Below, in pieces: positions 25,901 through 38,100 of a stretch of DNA of 64,000 bases. Location of the stretch: NCBI GenBank assembly GCA_003952965.2, contig CM025855.1, forward strand, positions 24,233,469 through 24,297,468. Direction: 5' to 3'. The DNA is from Morella rubra (Eukaryota; Streptophyta; Magnoliopsida; Fagales; Myricaceae). Below the pieces are notes generated by a model. That model was given only the letters and a program-made list of their open reading frames with translations. It searched no databases and had not been told where the DNA came from. The translations under genes and the position numbers were made by a program. How positions within the stretch are numbered: the stretch's first letter is position 1; each line of letters begins with the position of its first letter.

Positions 25901-26391
25901 GCATGATGTTAGTTGAGAGCCTGATGATGATTGTGGCAAGCGTTGTGCCTAACTTTCTTATGGGTATAATAACGGGTGCGGGAATTCAAGGCCTGATGAT
26001 CTTAGGCGGCGGATTCTTTCGGCTGCCCAATGATCTTCCCAAGCCAGTGTGGAGATATCCTCTGTATTACATCGCTTTCCACAAGTACGCCTACCAAGGA
26101 TTGTTCAAGAACGAGTTTGAAGGGCTAACATTTCTTAACAATCAATCCGAAGGGCCAAAAACCATTAGTGGAGATCAAATCTTGAGAGATAATTGGCAAG
26201 TGGAAATGGATACTTCTAAGTGGGTAGATCTTGCTGTCTTGTTAGGAATGGTAGTTCTGTATCGAGTTTTGTTTTTAGGTTTCATCAAGACCAAAGAAAA
26301 GGTTAAGCCTATTGTCAGAGCTTTCTTGTCAGTGTCTCCCAAGAAAAATATACAGGTCATGGTGAATCCCTCTGCTACACCTTTAAATTGA
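22988..26391 (+). CDS. ABC transporter G family half-transporter (ABCG11/12/15-like clade)
   Basis: Plasma-membrane ABCG half-transporter, ATPase domain first and membrane domain second. Relatives in this clade export cuticular wax, cutin or sporopollenin precursors as dimers; the substrate here cannot be read from sequence. Eight exons: 22988-23315, 23823-23902, 24010-24480, 24574-24660, 24884-25009, 25099-25293, 25410-25496, 25717-26391, all in phase, giving 682 residues, normal for the family. Visible motifs are Walker [10 protein letters not shown] (about 95-103), Q-loop VTQDD, signature SGGQKRR (about 202-208), Walker B LLFLDEP followed by TSGLDSAAS, and the switch region ASIHQPSSE. The C-terminal half has six hydrophobic segments, among them [20 protein letters not shown] and [17 protein letters not shown]. 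The ATG was chosen because it is the first in frame after a CT-rich leader. No break is seen, so the gene is probably functional. Confidence 0.93.
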
Positions 26392-26738
26392 GGAGAGTCA
26401 GTAGCCTCAAGCCTGTGGCAAAATTGGTCTGTACTCTGTAGTATGCAATTAATATGCGAAAAATAATGATGGGTAGCTGATCAGTGCGCAACTAGTTTTA
26501 CCTCGAATCTTAATCATGATGTGGAAGAGCAACTAGTTTTTTGCTTCAAGATTGAGTCCCCATTTTACTCTTGAAGAAACCAAGAATATTGAGTTCATTT
26601 CTAATTTGCAAGCGGTTGAAAAGTCTCCGACTGCATTACAACATGTTCTGATGCGTTGATATTTTGATCGTGGAAAACACTAAGGTGAATTTGGAGACTT
26701 AAAGGTCATATGGGAAATTCTAAGGTGAATTACAATTA

Positions 26739-28007
26739 GGGGTTTGGATTCAGTTCACACCGTACGGGTCCAGACACATCAGACCCATTGTTTGGATTTA
26801 ATCCTCCAGATCTAACGACAAATAGGCCGCCACCTCATTTAATGAGGCCTATCTATCGTCGGCTTGGCTCGGTTCTTGGCTGAGTCGGCAAACGCGCGTT
26901 AGGTCCTCCTTTTTGGCTTCCACAGCTGTACCGGTCCGACCACTACAACTTATTTGTGACCACACCTTCGATAGCTACGGCTTCAAAATCTTTTCAACAT
27001 TTCAAAATCCCTTCGATATTTCAAAACCCATTTCACCCATTTCTTCCCAAATCCCTGCATTTCTTCCTAAATCCCACCCATTTCTTCTCAAATCTCTACA
27101 TTTCAATTTCCCGTCCATTTTAAAATCCCTCAACAAAATTATTACTTTTTATAGATTGGTGCTTATAATAGTTTTCAGACAATGATCACGTTTAGAAATA
27201 TAAACTAAAATAACCATTATATATTTGTGTATAAACTAAAATAACCATTATATATTTGTGTCTATCAATAAAAGGTGAAATTATAGGTTTTTTTTTTCTT
27301 CCTTCCCTTTGCTGATCATAAAAGCGTAGTCTCCATTTATCAATGAACTTCCATAAATGTAAACAAATAACACTTGCATGCAGATAACTGATAAGCAAAT
27401 TAATCCATGAGTATGTATAAATTTACAAAATAATTATTGGTCTAGTGATTAGCTAGCAAAGTCAGAGAGCAAAGATCATTTGGTGGCTTTTCTTGCCTAT
27501 GAGTGTTTTCTAAATTCTTTGTAGCCATTATTTTAGAGTCACACCACTAGGGCTAGACCACAAACTCACCAACAAATTAAATCATTTTGAGGGAATTTTA
27601 TTAAAGGAATGAGAAGGACGGAGACTAATAAGTAGCTTGCAGATAGATGGCACCTTTCGGACCACATCTTTGCCATTTAATTTTTTTGTAATTTGGTTTG
27701 TTGTGAATGTTCACTGAGTAGATACAAATTGACCACAAACTCACGTACACATTAAACCATTTTAGAGTTAGAGAGCAAAGATCATTCGGTGACTTTTCTT
27801 GCCTATTAGTGTTTTCTAAATTTCTTGTAGCCACTTTTTTAGAGTCAGACTAGCTTTAGACCACAAGCAAGCTGAGCCGAGCCGACGATGGATAGACCTC
27901 ATTAAATGAGGTGGCGGCTTATCTATCATTGGATCTGGAGGATTAAATCCACACTGTGGGTTTGGATGTGTCTTGACCCATACGGTTTAGACTGAAACTA
28001 AATACTG
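26739..28007. mobile_element. Non-autonomous TIR element (Mutator-like) with about 150-bp arms
   Basis: Left arm (26739 to about 26890) and right arm (about 27855-28007) are inverted copies, sharing GGATTTAATCCTCCAGATC and GCCACCTCATTTAATGAGG. The 1.27-kb element has no transposase. Inside is a two-copy direct repeat of about 95 bp (27463-27560 and 27770-27868, both with GAGAGCAAAGATCATT) and a two-copy repeat of about 31 bp (27200-27261, AACTAAAATAACCATTATAT). The CACCTCATTTAATGAG string also occurs in the arms of the MULE at 28746-34190, suggesting a related family. No convincing target duplication was found. Confidence 0.7.
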
Positions 28008-28060
28008 TAACTAGTGTCTTTCATGACATGAGATTTAAAAACAAAAAAGGGAAAAAACTA

Positions 28061-28215
28061 GGGAAAATGGCATTTTAGTCCTTAGTTTTTCACCCCTTTT
28101 ATTTTTTAGTCCTTAGATTTTTTTTTTTCAAATTTTGGTCCTTTAATTTTTTTTTTTTGACAAAAGAGCCCTTCCATTAGGGCTCCATCTCTTTCCCTAA
28201 CGGAAGGGCCACATC
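28061..28215 (+). repeat. Left terminal inverted repeat of the outer Pack-MULE (copy 1)
   Basis: Contains the landmarks CCTTAGTTTTTCACCCC, CAAATTTTGGTCC and ACAAAAGAGCCCTTCC, each of which recurs inverted at 48095-48257 and directly at 34191-34350. Confidence 0.8.
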
Positions 28216-28389
28216 AGCAACCAAGTCAGTATAAACCCCAAACGCACAATTTCAATCCTTCACGCATATACTCCTTCACTTCACTCTCCTTTGTTCCTCT
28301 CCCCACCTTTTGTACGAGCCCCAAATCTCTCACATGGATAGCATAAACCAGCTTCTTATTATGTCGACAGCAGCAGAACACATATAAAT

Positions 28390-28690
28390 GAAGTGAAATT
28401 GGAGAGCAGTGAACCTATTCAAGTCTGGATAAAGTATAACGGCGCGGAAAAAGTTGTGAACATAACGATAGCTCCCTCACTAGTAGCAAAACCAACAGCG
28501 CCCCTCATTTCCCACCCTATAAACCTTACTCCATTTCTAACGGAGACCACGTAAATCGGTTTCTCCTAGTTAACGGGCGAGAAGTCAAGCTCTCATCACA
28601 TCTTAGGATGGAGTTTTTCGATAAACAGATCTGCTCCCTTACTAAATCTTACCCAACTTCTTGTGCCACCTCCAAAGGAGAAAAGTGCAG
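28390..28690 (+). pseudogene. Lectin receptor kinase fragment, legume-lectin domain (copy 1)
   Basis: Reads as the second half of a legume-lectin (Lectin_legB) domain of an L-type lectin receptor kinase, with phrases like KLESSEPIQVWIKYNGAEK, then KPTAPLISHPINLTPFLT, and the post-lectin linker APLLNLTQLLVPPPKEK. The fragment starts mid-domain, has frame changes and a stop after ETT, and breaks off at 28690. It duplicates 34490-34732 and the start of 47110-48056, so it is a second, more decayed copy of the same capture. Confidence 0.75.
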
Positions 28691-29828
28691 GGAACGGATT
28701 CCCTCCGAAGGAGGGAATTCCGAAGCTTTTAGAATGGAGGGTCAAGATTGAAGCATTGCAACCTAACAGTCATTATGCGTCCACCTCATTTAATGAGTAA
28801 AATGGCTAATATGGCTTGGCAGCTTCGCTTGGCGGCTCCAATCTCCCCAAAAATAATTTCCTGCGTGAGAGCCAAATTTCCTTGCCGTCGTTATTTTTGC
28901 TTCTTCCTTGTTCCCAATTTCTTCAAGGCTCTCTCTCGCTCCTCTCTTTGCCGGAATCTCGTCGGAATCTCCAAAATTCTTCATAAACGGTAAATCTTCC
29001 ACTGTGCTTTCTCTACAAATCCTGTAAACGGTAATTTCATGGGATTCGTACTCTGCAAATCCGAACTAAAATCACCCCTGAATCCCAGGATTCGTACTTT
29101 GAGATCCTACGAGTACTTTGTTATGATAGTTTATGCTATTCCATGGGGGATTATGTTAGCTTCCTTTATTTGTTATGCGAGTACTTTGTTTTGATTATTT
29201 TTTTATTTGTTAGCTTCCTGTAAATGTTCGGTTTGATGACCATGGAAGTAGTCATAAGAAGATAGTTAATGAATATGAAATATGTGTGTCGTATGAATAG
29301 ACCAAATTTTTCTTTAATTGTATTGGACTTCTCTTTTTTTTTTTTTTTTTTTTTTTTTCTTACAACAACTTCATCCAATTAAAAACTAAAGGTCAAATTC
29401 TCTCTCTCTCTCTCTCTCCACTTTTTATGTGCCTTGATGGGGTGGATGGTTAAAGGGTCTGGATATTTCTCGGATACGATGGACATTTTCTAAGATTTTT
29501 TTTTTCCTTTTTTAGTGACAGACAATGGCTGAGAATCCATTGTTGATGATTTGCATGTTCGGGATGCTTTATTTTTTCAAAAAACTTTGGATCATTTTTA
29601 ATTTTTCAATGGATGTTTGCAACCACTGTTTTATACTTCACTGATTGTAGCCATTGAATTTAATAGGTTGATATATGACAGCGATTAAAGGTGGTATTTG
29701 TTCAAATATTAATAGGCAAGGATCTTCGAGTATCTCAAAACTGGAAGGTTTGTCAAAGTCTTTATTCGGTTTGTTGACTCTCTTTTTGCATTGATTTCGT
29801 TAGATTTTTATTTATCTAAATTATATGG

Positions 29829-31600
29829 TTGGATTGTGTAGGTGATATGGTTCGGGCAGACAACGAGAAGGTACTTAATATTTGGACCTTAGAGTGGAGA
29901 GATAAAAAGCATGCTTATGATTGGTACAATGCGTATGCAATTAGCATTAGGTTTAATATCCGCAGGAATTCCGGGTACAAGAACAAAGAAAAAGGGTATT
30001 ATACATGTAGAACATTCGTGTGTAGCAAAGAAGGCTTGAGAAAAAGTGTTTAATTAGATGCGCTAGTGCTAAAGGAACAACAAAATACTAGATGTGGGTG
30101 CCTTGCTAGTTTCACCATTCAGTGGCAGTCAAATGGGAAGTATTGCACGTTTGATTAGTGTACACATCATAACCACGAGTTGGCTACACTATCAAAGCCT
30201 ACTTGCTTCGTTCACATAAATGAATAAAGGAATTGCAGCGTCTTGAGTGTGATGATGCAGATAGAGCAGGCATCTGTCCAAAGTTTGCACACAATTTGAT
30301 GGTGGCCTAGGCTGGGGTAGAGAGAAGTTGAGATTCACACAAATAGACTTGAAAAATTACCTGAGTAGTAAAAGAAGTATATCCATAGAGGTTGGAATAG
30401 CCAGTACTCTTTTTAATTGATTTGATGATCAGTATAACAAGAATTCACAATTCTTCTTCAATGTTATGTTCGACGATGATGATTAAATAACTAATGTATT
30501 CTGGTCTGACCATGACATGAGAAATGACTATGCACTTTTTGGAGAGTTTGTTTCATTTGATATCACATACAGAACAAACAATGAGCACCGACCTTTGTGG
30601 GCATTTTTAGGAGTGAATCATCACAGGGAGTGGGTAGTGTTTGGAGCGTGCCTATTGTTTGACGAGACAACCCAATCATTCAGGTGGTTGTTCGAGAACT
30701 TCATTGTTGCGATGCTTGCTGCAATCCCCAATGTCTTACCAAACTCACATCACTTCCTCTGTGTATGACATATTTATCATAATGCATTGAAGATTATTAG
30801 TTCATTGTTTCATGATAGAGACTTCAAGAAGGAATGAGATAAACTTTTATTTGATGCTAACGTAGATGATTTTAAGCTTGCATGGTCTAAGATGATCGAT
30901 GACTATGGACTACATGACAATGAATAGTTGCATAAGATATATGAGAAGCGCGAGAAGTGAGCCCCAATGTATGTCTGAAGTATTTTCTGTGCTAGCAAAA
31001 TGACTATGCAATTGAGTGAAAGTTTTAATGCGATCTTGCGTAAATACTTGAAGACAGTACTAAATATGGGTTTCATCAATGTAGTTGCAATTACTTCAGT
31101 TATATGGTGTTATTTGTAGCCACATTTTGTGGTTGCTGAAATAGAGAAGTGCTTTATTAATCCTAGAGGAGTATATACTAAGCCGATGGACAAGGAAGGC
31201 AAGATTGATGGTTGATCCAAATTCCACATCAAGAATACATGTTGATCCAATATTGGAGAGAGTTGCCAACCGTAGGAGGTTTATGAATACTTATGCATCC
31301 ACTATTTTGAGATATGAGGATGCCCTAGAATCATTGGAGGTCCTACAACGTTACCACACCGCACTGGCGGATGACCTTGCTAAATTAACGCTTATTAGAG
31401 AGCCATGCAATCTTGAAAGTGCGGCTGACAAAACAATAGTTGATGGTGCTCTAGAAGCAGGTGCAAAGGAGTGAAAACTCAGGAGCCGAAGCATCGAGAC
31501 AACAAACGGTTGAAAAGTTCACTTGAAGGCAAAAAACGGTTGAAGTATCGAAGAGGTCACAAGATTGGCACCGGCACATCATCCCAACCTATAGTTCGTT
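29829..31600 (+). pseudogene. FAR1-type MULE transposase, decayed
   Basis: Domain order is that of plant FAR1/FRS-like Mutator transposases. The FAR1 DNA-binding region has YDWYNAYAISIRFNIRR and TCRTFVCSKEG. The DDE transposase core has LFGEFVSFDITYRTNNEHRP, FLGVNHHREWVVFGACLLFD and SHHFLCV. A post-core region has QLSESFNA, and a C-terminal block has VANRRRFMNTYASTILRY. At least six frame changes or stops (for example after LRKSV and after HHFLCV) break it. It is related to, but distinct from, the minus-strand transposase at 43697-45870. Confidence 0.8.
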
Positions 31601-31743
31601 AATTGCAATTGGAGGATGAGCCAGAGATACAATGCATATTATTAGTCAGATTTTATTTTCTTATATGTCCATTAAATAACAATTTATTTTGTTCCCTCCT
31701 AGGTATCAAGCGAAGACGAGTTGCAATCACAACTTGGGAAATA

Positions 31744-32266
31744 TAGGATGTTGTTCGGATCAAGCGCTACCATTGAGCCAAAAGTTTAAACTGACAGCTA
31801 AGGTGCGACTTTATTTCCTTATACGCTTGGTAGTGTAGAGCCCCGTTCTAAGCGACAGGTGGACATGAGGGGCTGCACCACGTGGGTGCCACAGGTTGGG
31901 CTGTCAATCATTGTTCTCTATCCCAAAGGGACAAACACGAGTCAAAGGGTTATTACTGGCCCCCATAAAGACAACAATCCCCCCCCAGCAACTCCCCTAA
32001 GACTCGAACCTGCGACCTCGCTTTGATACCAATTGTTGTTCGGATCAAGCGCTACCATTGAACCAAAAGCTTAAGCTGACAGTTAAGGTGCAACCTTATT
32101 TCTTTATACGCTTGGTAGTGCAGAGTCCCGTACTAAGCAACAGGTGGACATGAGGGGTTGCACCACGTGGGTGCCACAGGTTGGGCTGTCAAGCACCGTT
32201 CTCTGTCCGGAAGGGACAAACACGAGTCAAAGGGTTATTGTTGGCCCCCATAAAGCCAACATAGGA
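31744..32266 (-). mobile_element. Intact TRIM retrotransposon (513 bp) with 5-bp target duplication
   Basis: Two 228-bp direct repeats (31749-31976 and 32034-32261) start TGTTGTTCGG and end CAACA on the plus strand, with TG...CA ends in either orientation. Identical TAGGA flanks both sides (31744-31748, 32262-32266). The 57-bp interior, read on the minus strand, has a primer-binding site TTGGTATCAAAGC (initiator Met tRNA type) two bases after the LTR, and a purine tract CTGGGGGGGG before the other LTR. It therefore lies on the minus strand. It has no coding capacity, as usual for TRIMs. The LTRs differ at roughly a dozen or more positions by eye, so it is not very recent. It is inserted just past the transposase pseudogene. 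Confidence 0.88.
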
Positions 32267-34190
32267 GCCTCGAATACTTGTAAATAATATTATTATTTTT
32301 ACTTTCAAGTTGTCTTGCAAACAATATTAATATTTTTCTCAAATAATATTAATATTTTTCTGTTATTGAATATTTTTATGCGAGATGTTATTGAATCAAT
32401 TTCAGAGGGTAAGATAGGCATCCCACTTGTGTAACATTTCCAAAATGAAAAGGTTATTTAGATGCTTGTGCGTAGATAGTGCAAGTGGGCCAGATCTGAC
32501 ATGATACTATATTACATGGCTGAAATTTCATTCAAGAAAAATTAATGGTTTTTAATGCTCTTTGGATTTCACAGTCTATAGATGAAGATGTTGGCTACAC
32601 ACGATGTGACAGAGTGCCGTAGTTCTGAGATTATGGGGCTGTTACTGCTAGATTATGGTTGCTTAAGATTATAAATGAATCACCTACTGCCAAATTTGAA
32701 CTATATAGAGAGGAAACTAGGGGCAATGCACAAGGAAAGAACATGGTTGGTTATTTGCTGCCAAAGTTCCAGTTTAAACATACTTTTGTTGTGTAATTAT
32801 CATATCTGATAAAGGGTATCATAGTCTCGCAAAGATGAAAATCCAAGAAAGGATGGAAATCCTCAAATAATGGGCCCTCTTGCTAGGTAATTTCTGTAAT
32901 TTTTTCACCATCGAGATCATCAGAATATTTCCAGCAAGACTTCTAATCTACGTTTGGAACAACAAGAGTGACATTTAATATACGGGAAGCAACAACAACA
33001 TTTGTAATCTGTCAAAGACAGGTTTGCTGAGATGGATATCAAATTGGAATCCCATTATTCAAATATTTCTACTTGAGAAGTGGCATAGCAACAAAACAGT
33101 GATTGGATCAAGGTAGACACAAAATATCATAACAAAGTACTCGCAGGATCTCAATCCTATAGGCAACATAATTGCAGTCAAGAATTAGAGAGACTAATGA
33201 AACCAATCTGCTTCACCATGATTCTACTCCTTGATTAAATACAACAAGCATATCAACCAATAACGTTAAACTTTGGAATTATATATCTTTCACTGAGATG
33301 ACATGCAAAACGGCATAACTATAAACCAATTACTTGAATTAAGACAATTCAGAAACCGGCTCTCCATATTACAAATATCTTTCCCTATTTCCAATGCCAG
33401 TAAAGGCAAAGTTTGCACCGATGAGTAGCTTTTGTCGTGTGAGCTCTGGGCTCAAGTATGACAACAACGACTCCAAGCCAAGGTTCTTATCTGAATTTTC
33501 ATTTTTTTGTGTTTACAAGTTAGATAAACATCAATGCACAGAAAAAAAAAATTGGAATTTCGGCTGGAAAATCAACAAAAAAGCGATTCCAGAAAATCGA
33601 AAGCAGATAGAAAGACTACTTTCTTGAAGGAAAAAGGAGTTGCAACAATTACTATGCACTTTGAAACTTGTAGCTGGCATTGTTGCAATCGTAGTAGAAC
33701 TTGGAATTTCTAGAACTCCAAAGGTTACGATTTGATTTTCCCTATCATCTGATCCTCCAAATTCAATAAATGACAGTGAGCAATAGAGCAAACACCAAAA
33801 AAAGAATCCAAAACAAACCTAAAAGAAACAACTTTAGAAATTAATCTCTCAAGATCTAAAAATCCTAACTAAGGTATGAAATGTCGAAGTTCCAACCATG
33901 TCTTGCCAACCTCTGCTGCACCTTCCATTCTTGTTCAACGACGAAGGGCTTCTGTGAGAAAAAAATTGAGGAGTAGGAATTTTGGCAAGGTCCAATGAGG
34001 AGAGGAGGATAGAGAGTGAGGTCCATCATAAAATTTCTTTTGGGAAGAAGCCGAAATAGCGACGACAAGGAAATTTGGCTCTCACGTGAAAAATTCTTTT
34101 TGGGGAGATTGAAGCCGCCAAGCCATATTAGCCATTTTACTCATTAAATGAGATGGATGCATAGTGACCGTTAGATTGCAATGCTTCATC

Positions 34191-34350
34191 CTTAGTTTTT
34201 CACCCATTTTATTTTTTTAGACCTTAGATTTAATGTTTTCAAATTTTGGTCTTTGAATTTTTTTTTTTACAAAAGAGCCCTTTCGTTAGGACTCCATCTC
34301 TTTCCCTAACGTAAGGGCTACATTAGCAACCAAGTTAGCATAAACCCTAA
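34191..34350 (+). repeat. Second direct copy of the outer Pack-MULE terminal repeat
   Basis: Begins abruptly at CTTAGTTTTTCACCC, the first base after the inner MULE's right end, about 20 bases in from where copy 1 starts. It continues with CAAATTTTGGTC and ACAAAAGAGCCC. Same orientation as 28061-28215. Confidence 0.75.
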
Positions 34351-34489
34351 ACGCATCGTTTCAATCCTTCACTTTACTCTCCTTTGTTCCTCTGTTCCTC
34401 TCCCCACCTTTTGTACGAACCCCAAATCTCTCGCATGGACAGCATAAACCAGCTTCTTATTATGTCGACAGTAGCAGAACACATATAAA

Positions 34490-34732
34490 TGAAGTGACAT
34501 TGGAGAGCGGTGAACCTATTCAAGTCTGGATAGAGTATAACAGTGCGAAAAAAGTTATGAACATAATGATATCTCCCTCACCGGTAGCAAAACCAACAGC
34601 GCCCCTCATTTCCCACCCTATAGACCTTACTCCATTTCTTACGGAGACCATGTATATCGGTTTCTCCTCGTCAATGTGCAAGAAATCAAGCTCTCGTTAC
34701 ATCTTAGGATGTAGTTTTTCGATGAACGGATC
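34490..34732 (+). pseudogene. Lectin receptor kinase fragment, legume-lectin domain (copy 2, 5' half)
   Basis: An open frame shows LESGEPIQVWIEYNSAKKVM, then SPVAKPTAPLISHPIDLT, PFLTETMYIGFSSS and SRYILGCSFSMNGS, the C-terminal half of the Lectin_legB domain. The codon after MNG is split by the second inner MULE. The frame resumes at 47110 on its far side with SAPPLNLTQLPVPPPKK, so the two pieces were one exon before that insertion. Confidence 0.82.
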
Positions 34733-35155
34733 GAGTTTGGTTATTATGATTTGCCTTATTGTGCTTTGCGTGTTGAGCAACGGCTTAGATTTGCTCTTCA
34801 AACTCCAACGGATGAGATTTGGCTACGTCAATTAAAATCTTTGAACCCGTGCGTGACCCATTTAGCTATGTTACCGACTCACATAGAAAGACGACGAATT
34901 TACTCTTTCCCGCAGATCTTCGTCTTCCTTACCAGATTTCTGCAACAAATCTGTCTTCCTCGCCAGATCTCAGCAGCAAATCCGTCTTCCTCGCGCGATC
35001 TCCGTAGAAAGTTCTGTAAGTTTCTTCGAGTCTTTGGTAGATTTAACAAGGCATAAAAAGTGAACATAAGCTATGATGCCAGGGCTTGTCCATGAATGTA
35101 GAATTTGCAGGTTATGGTTGGATTTTAGTTTTGCACTACTGCCAGGGAGAAACCA

Positions 35156-38100
35156 TGTGATGCCCCTCACCTTTTGTGGTGTATGTATGGTGTTTGCTAT
35201 AAATATTTTCAGAAAATATACACTTTGATTTTAGTCTTGATTTCCTCAATTTCTAAAATTCATTAGCACTTAGATTTATATTTTTGCTATATTAAATTCC
35301 TTATGTGATTTCTTCCCTTAATTTTTATATTCTTGCATTATTTCAATTAATTTCATGTACTGCTTAGATTATTTTATTGATATGAGTTTTGTTCTCTTAA
35401 GATTTAATTGGATAATTCATCTTTCTTGATTCATATTTTTATTTTAAGTTCTTGTTTTAATCATTATTCCTTTCTTATATTAATTGAAATGTTGCTTATT
35501 CCATTTAACTATATTCTTTCATGCAATTGATTTTATTTGCACCTAATTATTATTATTATTTTTAAAAAAAAGAAAAGGGGGCTTATTTATCTCATGGTTA
35601 GCTAACTTAGTGTAAATTCTTGCAAATTTTATCTTGTTGGCCATGTGTCAAAAACTCTTGTTCCTATGAGTTAATATTCAATGAATGTAATTAAATCTTT
35701 TGTCTCCATAATCATTATGTCCCCATAAATATAGCATACCCTAATTAATTAGCTAGAATAAAGACAAAAACTAAATCTAGTGTAAAAGAGAACAAGTGAC
35801 TCACGGCAAGCATTTTGCCCTGAGACAAGAGAGAGAAAAGGAGGGCAGAGAGGAAGAGAAGAGAGAAAGATAGAAGAAAGAAAAGAGAGAAAAGGAGGAG
35901 AATTGGCCAAGAGAGGAAAGAAAGGGAAAAGAGAAAGAAGAAGAAAAAGGAGAGGAGAAAGAGAGCTTGAAAACAAGATAAGGTAAGGGTTAGTTTTATG
36001 CATATTTGTTTGGGAAAATGTGGGATTGAGCTTGTTTTGGTTGTTTTTAATGTGAAATCTTTGTTGCACATGTCAGTTTCAATGAAAAATATGTTAAACT
36101 TAGTTTTTATCATGATACAAAGTGTAGATGATGGTTGCATGTGAATACTTGTGTTTATGATGATTTTACATGCTTTTGTTGAGAAACTTTCTGATGAAAG
36201 GGTTCTGATGTGATCTGAATGATAAGGGATGGATTTTATGGTTGAAATGGCAGATCAAGGTCATGAAAATGAAGCCAAGAGGGCTTAAGATGAAGTTTTG
36301 AAGCAAAATGTTCATGCATGTATTGTTTTGATGATTTTAAAGAAAGTTATGAGGTTACAGGAGATTTTTGTTGCTGATCTATATTTTAATGCCTGTTGTG
36401 ATGTATTTTTTTCAGTTATGATTACTTAAATCATTAGATCTAAGAATTATAACATGAACATCACATGAAATGGAAAAATTATGACTTTTTAGTGAAAAAC
36501 CCTTGCTGTCCAAAACATCCCCATGAAATCCATATATTTTTTGCATGAAAATTTGTGGACGTATATTATATGGTCATAGTAGGTCCCAATAAAAATTTCA
36601 GCTCAATCAGAGATCGAAAAAGGTCAAAAATGCCCTTGGAGGTCTCTAAGGGTAGTGTCGGCATTTCACACAAAACGTTTTTGTAAAATGGTCTGAATGG
36701 AAAAATAACTTTATGACCGTGTAGAGCATGAAAAATAGATAAGGAAGTCCAAAGTTGAGTCCAAACTGAGTAGAATTAGGGGCTTAAATCAGAAAGTCCG
36801 TTTAGCGGCCTAAATGGACTTTAGGCCCGTTACGTCAAAACAAGCCCAAAACACTTAAGAACTTTAGGGATAGGCCCATTAGGGTCTAAGAAGGCCCAAG
36901 AAGCCTTAATTTGAAGACTTAGAGCAGATTTAACATTTAATTATAAATTCCATGTTTAATTCTTTAATTAGTATTATAAAAGGAATAAGGTTTATTAATT
37001 CTTTATTTAAGGAAAAAGGTCTAATAATTTGAACCCATATGACATAGAAGATGCTTTTGTAGTTTTACTTCAGTTTGTGGATTTTATTTCTAGAATTTTT
37101 ATTTTTAATTATTCATGCATTGAAATTACGAGTACTTTACCGGTTTATGTATTCAAGTCATATCATTGGATATTTGGATGTGTATTTTGCATATGAATGA
37201 TATACGTGCATTAATTGCATTCACATCATGAGTGAGAAAATAAATGTGAGGAACCTCCAAGCTTGTGAGGTGATTCCCAAAGAAAGAGTGACGGTACCAG
37301 GCACATGAGGATAGTGCAACCCCCCCACTACAGGGAGTGGGTGGGCTGCTTTTGGATGCTACGACATCGTTTTTTAAAGGTCCTGGTGTAGGTGGCATAG
37401 GACAGTCCCAAGAGAAGAGGAGGGACGCATAACCCAACTCTGGGGGTGAACAGAGCAGGCACCGGGAATACTTCAGGGAGCCATATGGTGAGTGAATGCA
37501 TTTCAATTGCATTGCATGCATTCTCTATATTGTTTCTATGAATTGTATGACTTGAAATTATTGCACTAGTACTATTTGTTACAAATCATGAATTATACTT
37601 GTATGAGCATGCCCCCTCCTCGATCTTACTGAGTCAGTAGGACTCGCCCCTTTTTATTCGCATGTGTGCTCGCTTTTCTTCTTTGAGTAGGAAGATGTAC
37701 TATTACAAGATCGACTCCTATCTCGATGCGGGACTTTATGCGGTAGTCTTGAAGGTCCGTATTTGGATCTTTGAGGACTTCCAAGTCATAGTGGAGCGCG
37801 AGCCCCACTGGTTCGTAAAGGATTTCCTAACCCCTGGTATAGTTGACCCCGGTTGGGTGGGAGCTCTACTCGAACCGACTATTCCCTTTCTGTTACCCCC
37901 AGTTGAAGACCCATCGAGTGCGCCTGTCGACGGTGTTATTGACTTCACCTTAGACACCGAGGATGAGGATTAGGGGTTAGGGTTTTGTTTGGCACCTCTC
38001 TAGTTTTTTTTTTCTTTTGTCAGCAGTGTTTCAACTATTTTTATCCTTGAAACGCAGTACAATAGGCTAGGTGAGTTATAAGAAGCTCACATTCTTGTAA

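Larger units (their letters stand above)
28746..34190 (+). mobile_element. FAR1-type MULE (inner, left), degraded
   Basis: Inverted arms of about 150 bp: GATTGAAGCATTGCAACC at 28746 and its inverted partner ending GCTTCATC at 34190, both followed inward by CATTTAATGAGTAAAATGGC and TGAGAGCCAAATTTCCTTG. The element carries a plus-strand FAR1/MULE transposase pseudogene (29829-31600) and a TRIM element. From 32270 to 33880 I see no recognisable gene, only AT-rich sequence with short ORFs. A 30-base T run (about 29332-29360) and a CT microsatellite (29401-29418) lie in the 5' part. No matching 9-bp duplication flanks it. Confidence 0.75.

Noticed and set aside
22988..26391. Possibility that the ABCG gene is a pleiotropic (full-size PDR) transporter
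   Set aside because: One ATPase and one membrane domain only, 682 residues; half-size.
31990..32033. tRNA-derived SINE head (GGTTCGAGTC)
   Set aside because: The sequence is the primer-binding site and spacer of the TRIM, with LTRs on both sides.
31749..32261. Cassandra-type TRIM (5S rRNA in LTR)
   Set aside because: LTRs show no 5S rRNA box sequences that I can recognise.
35745..36140. Minus-strand Ser/Leu/Phe-rich frames
   Set aside because: Complement of a purine-rich block in the gypsy LTR; low complexity.
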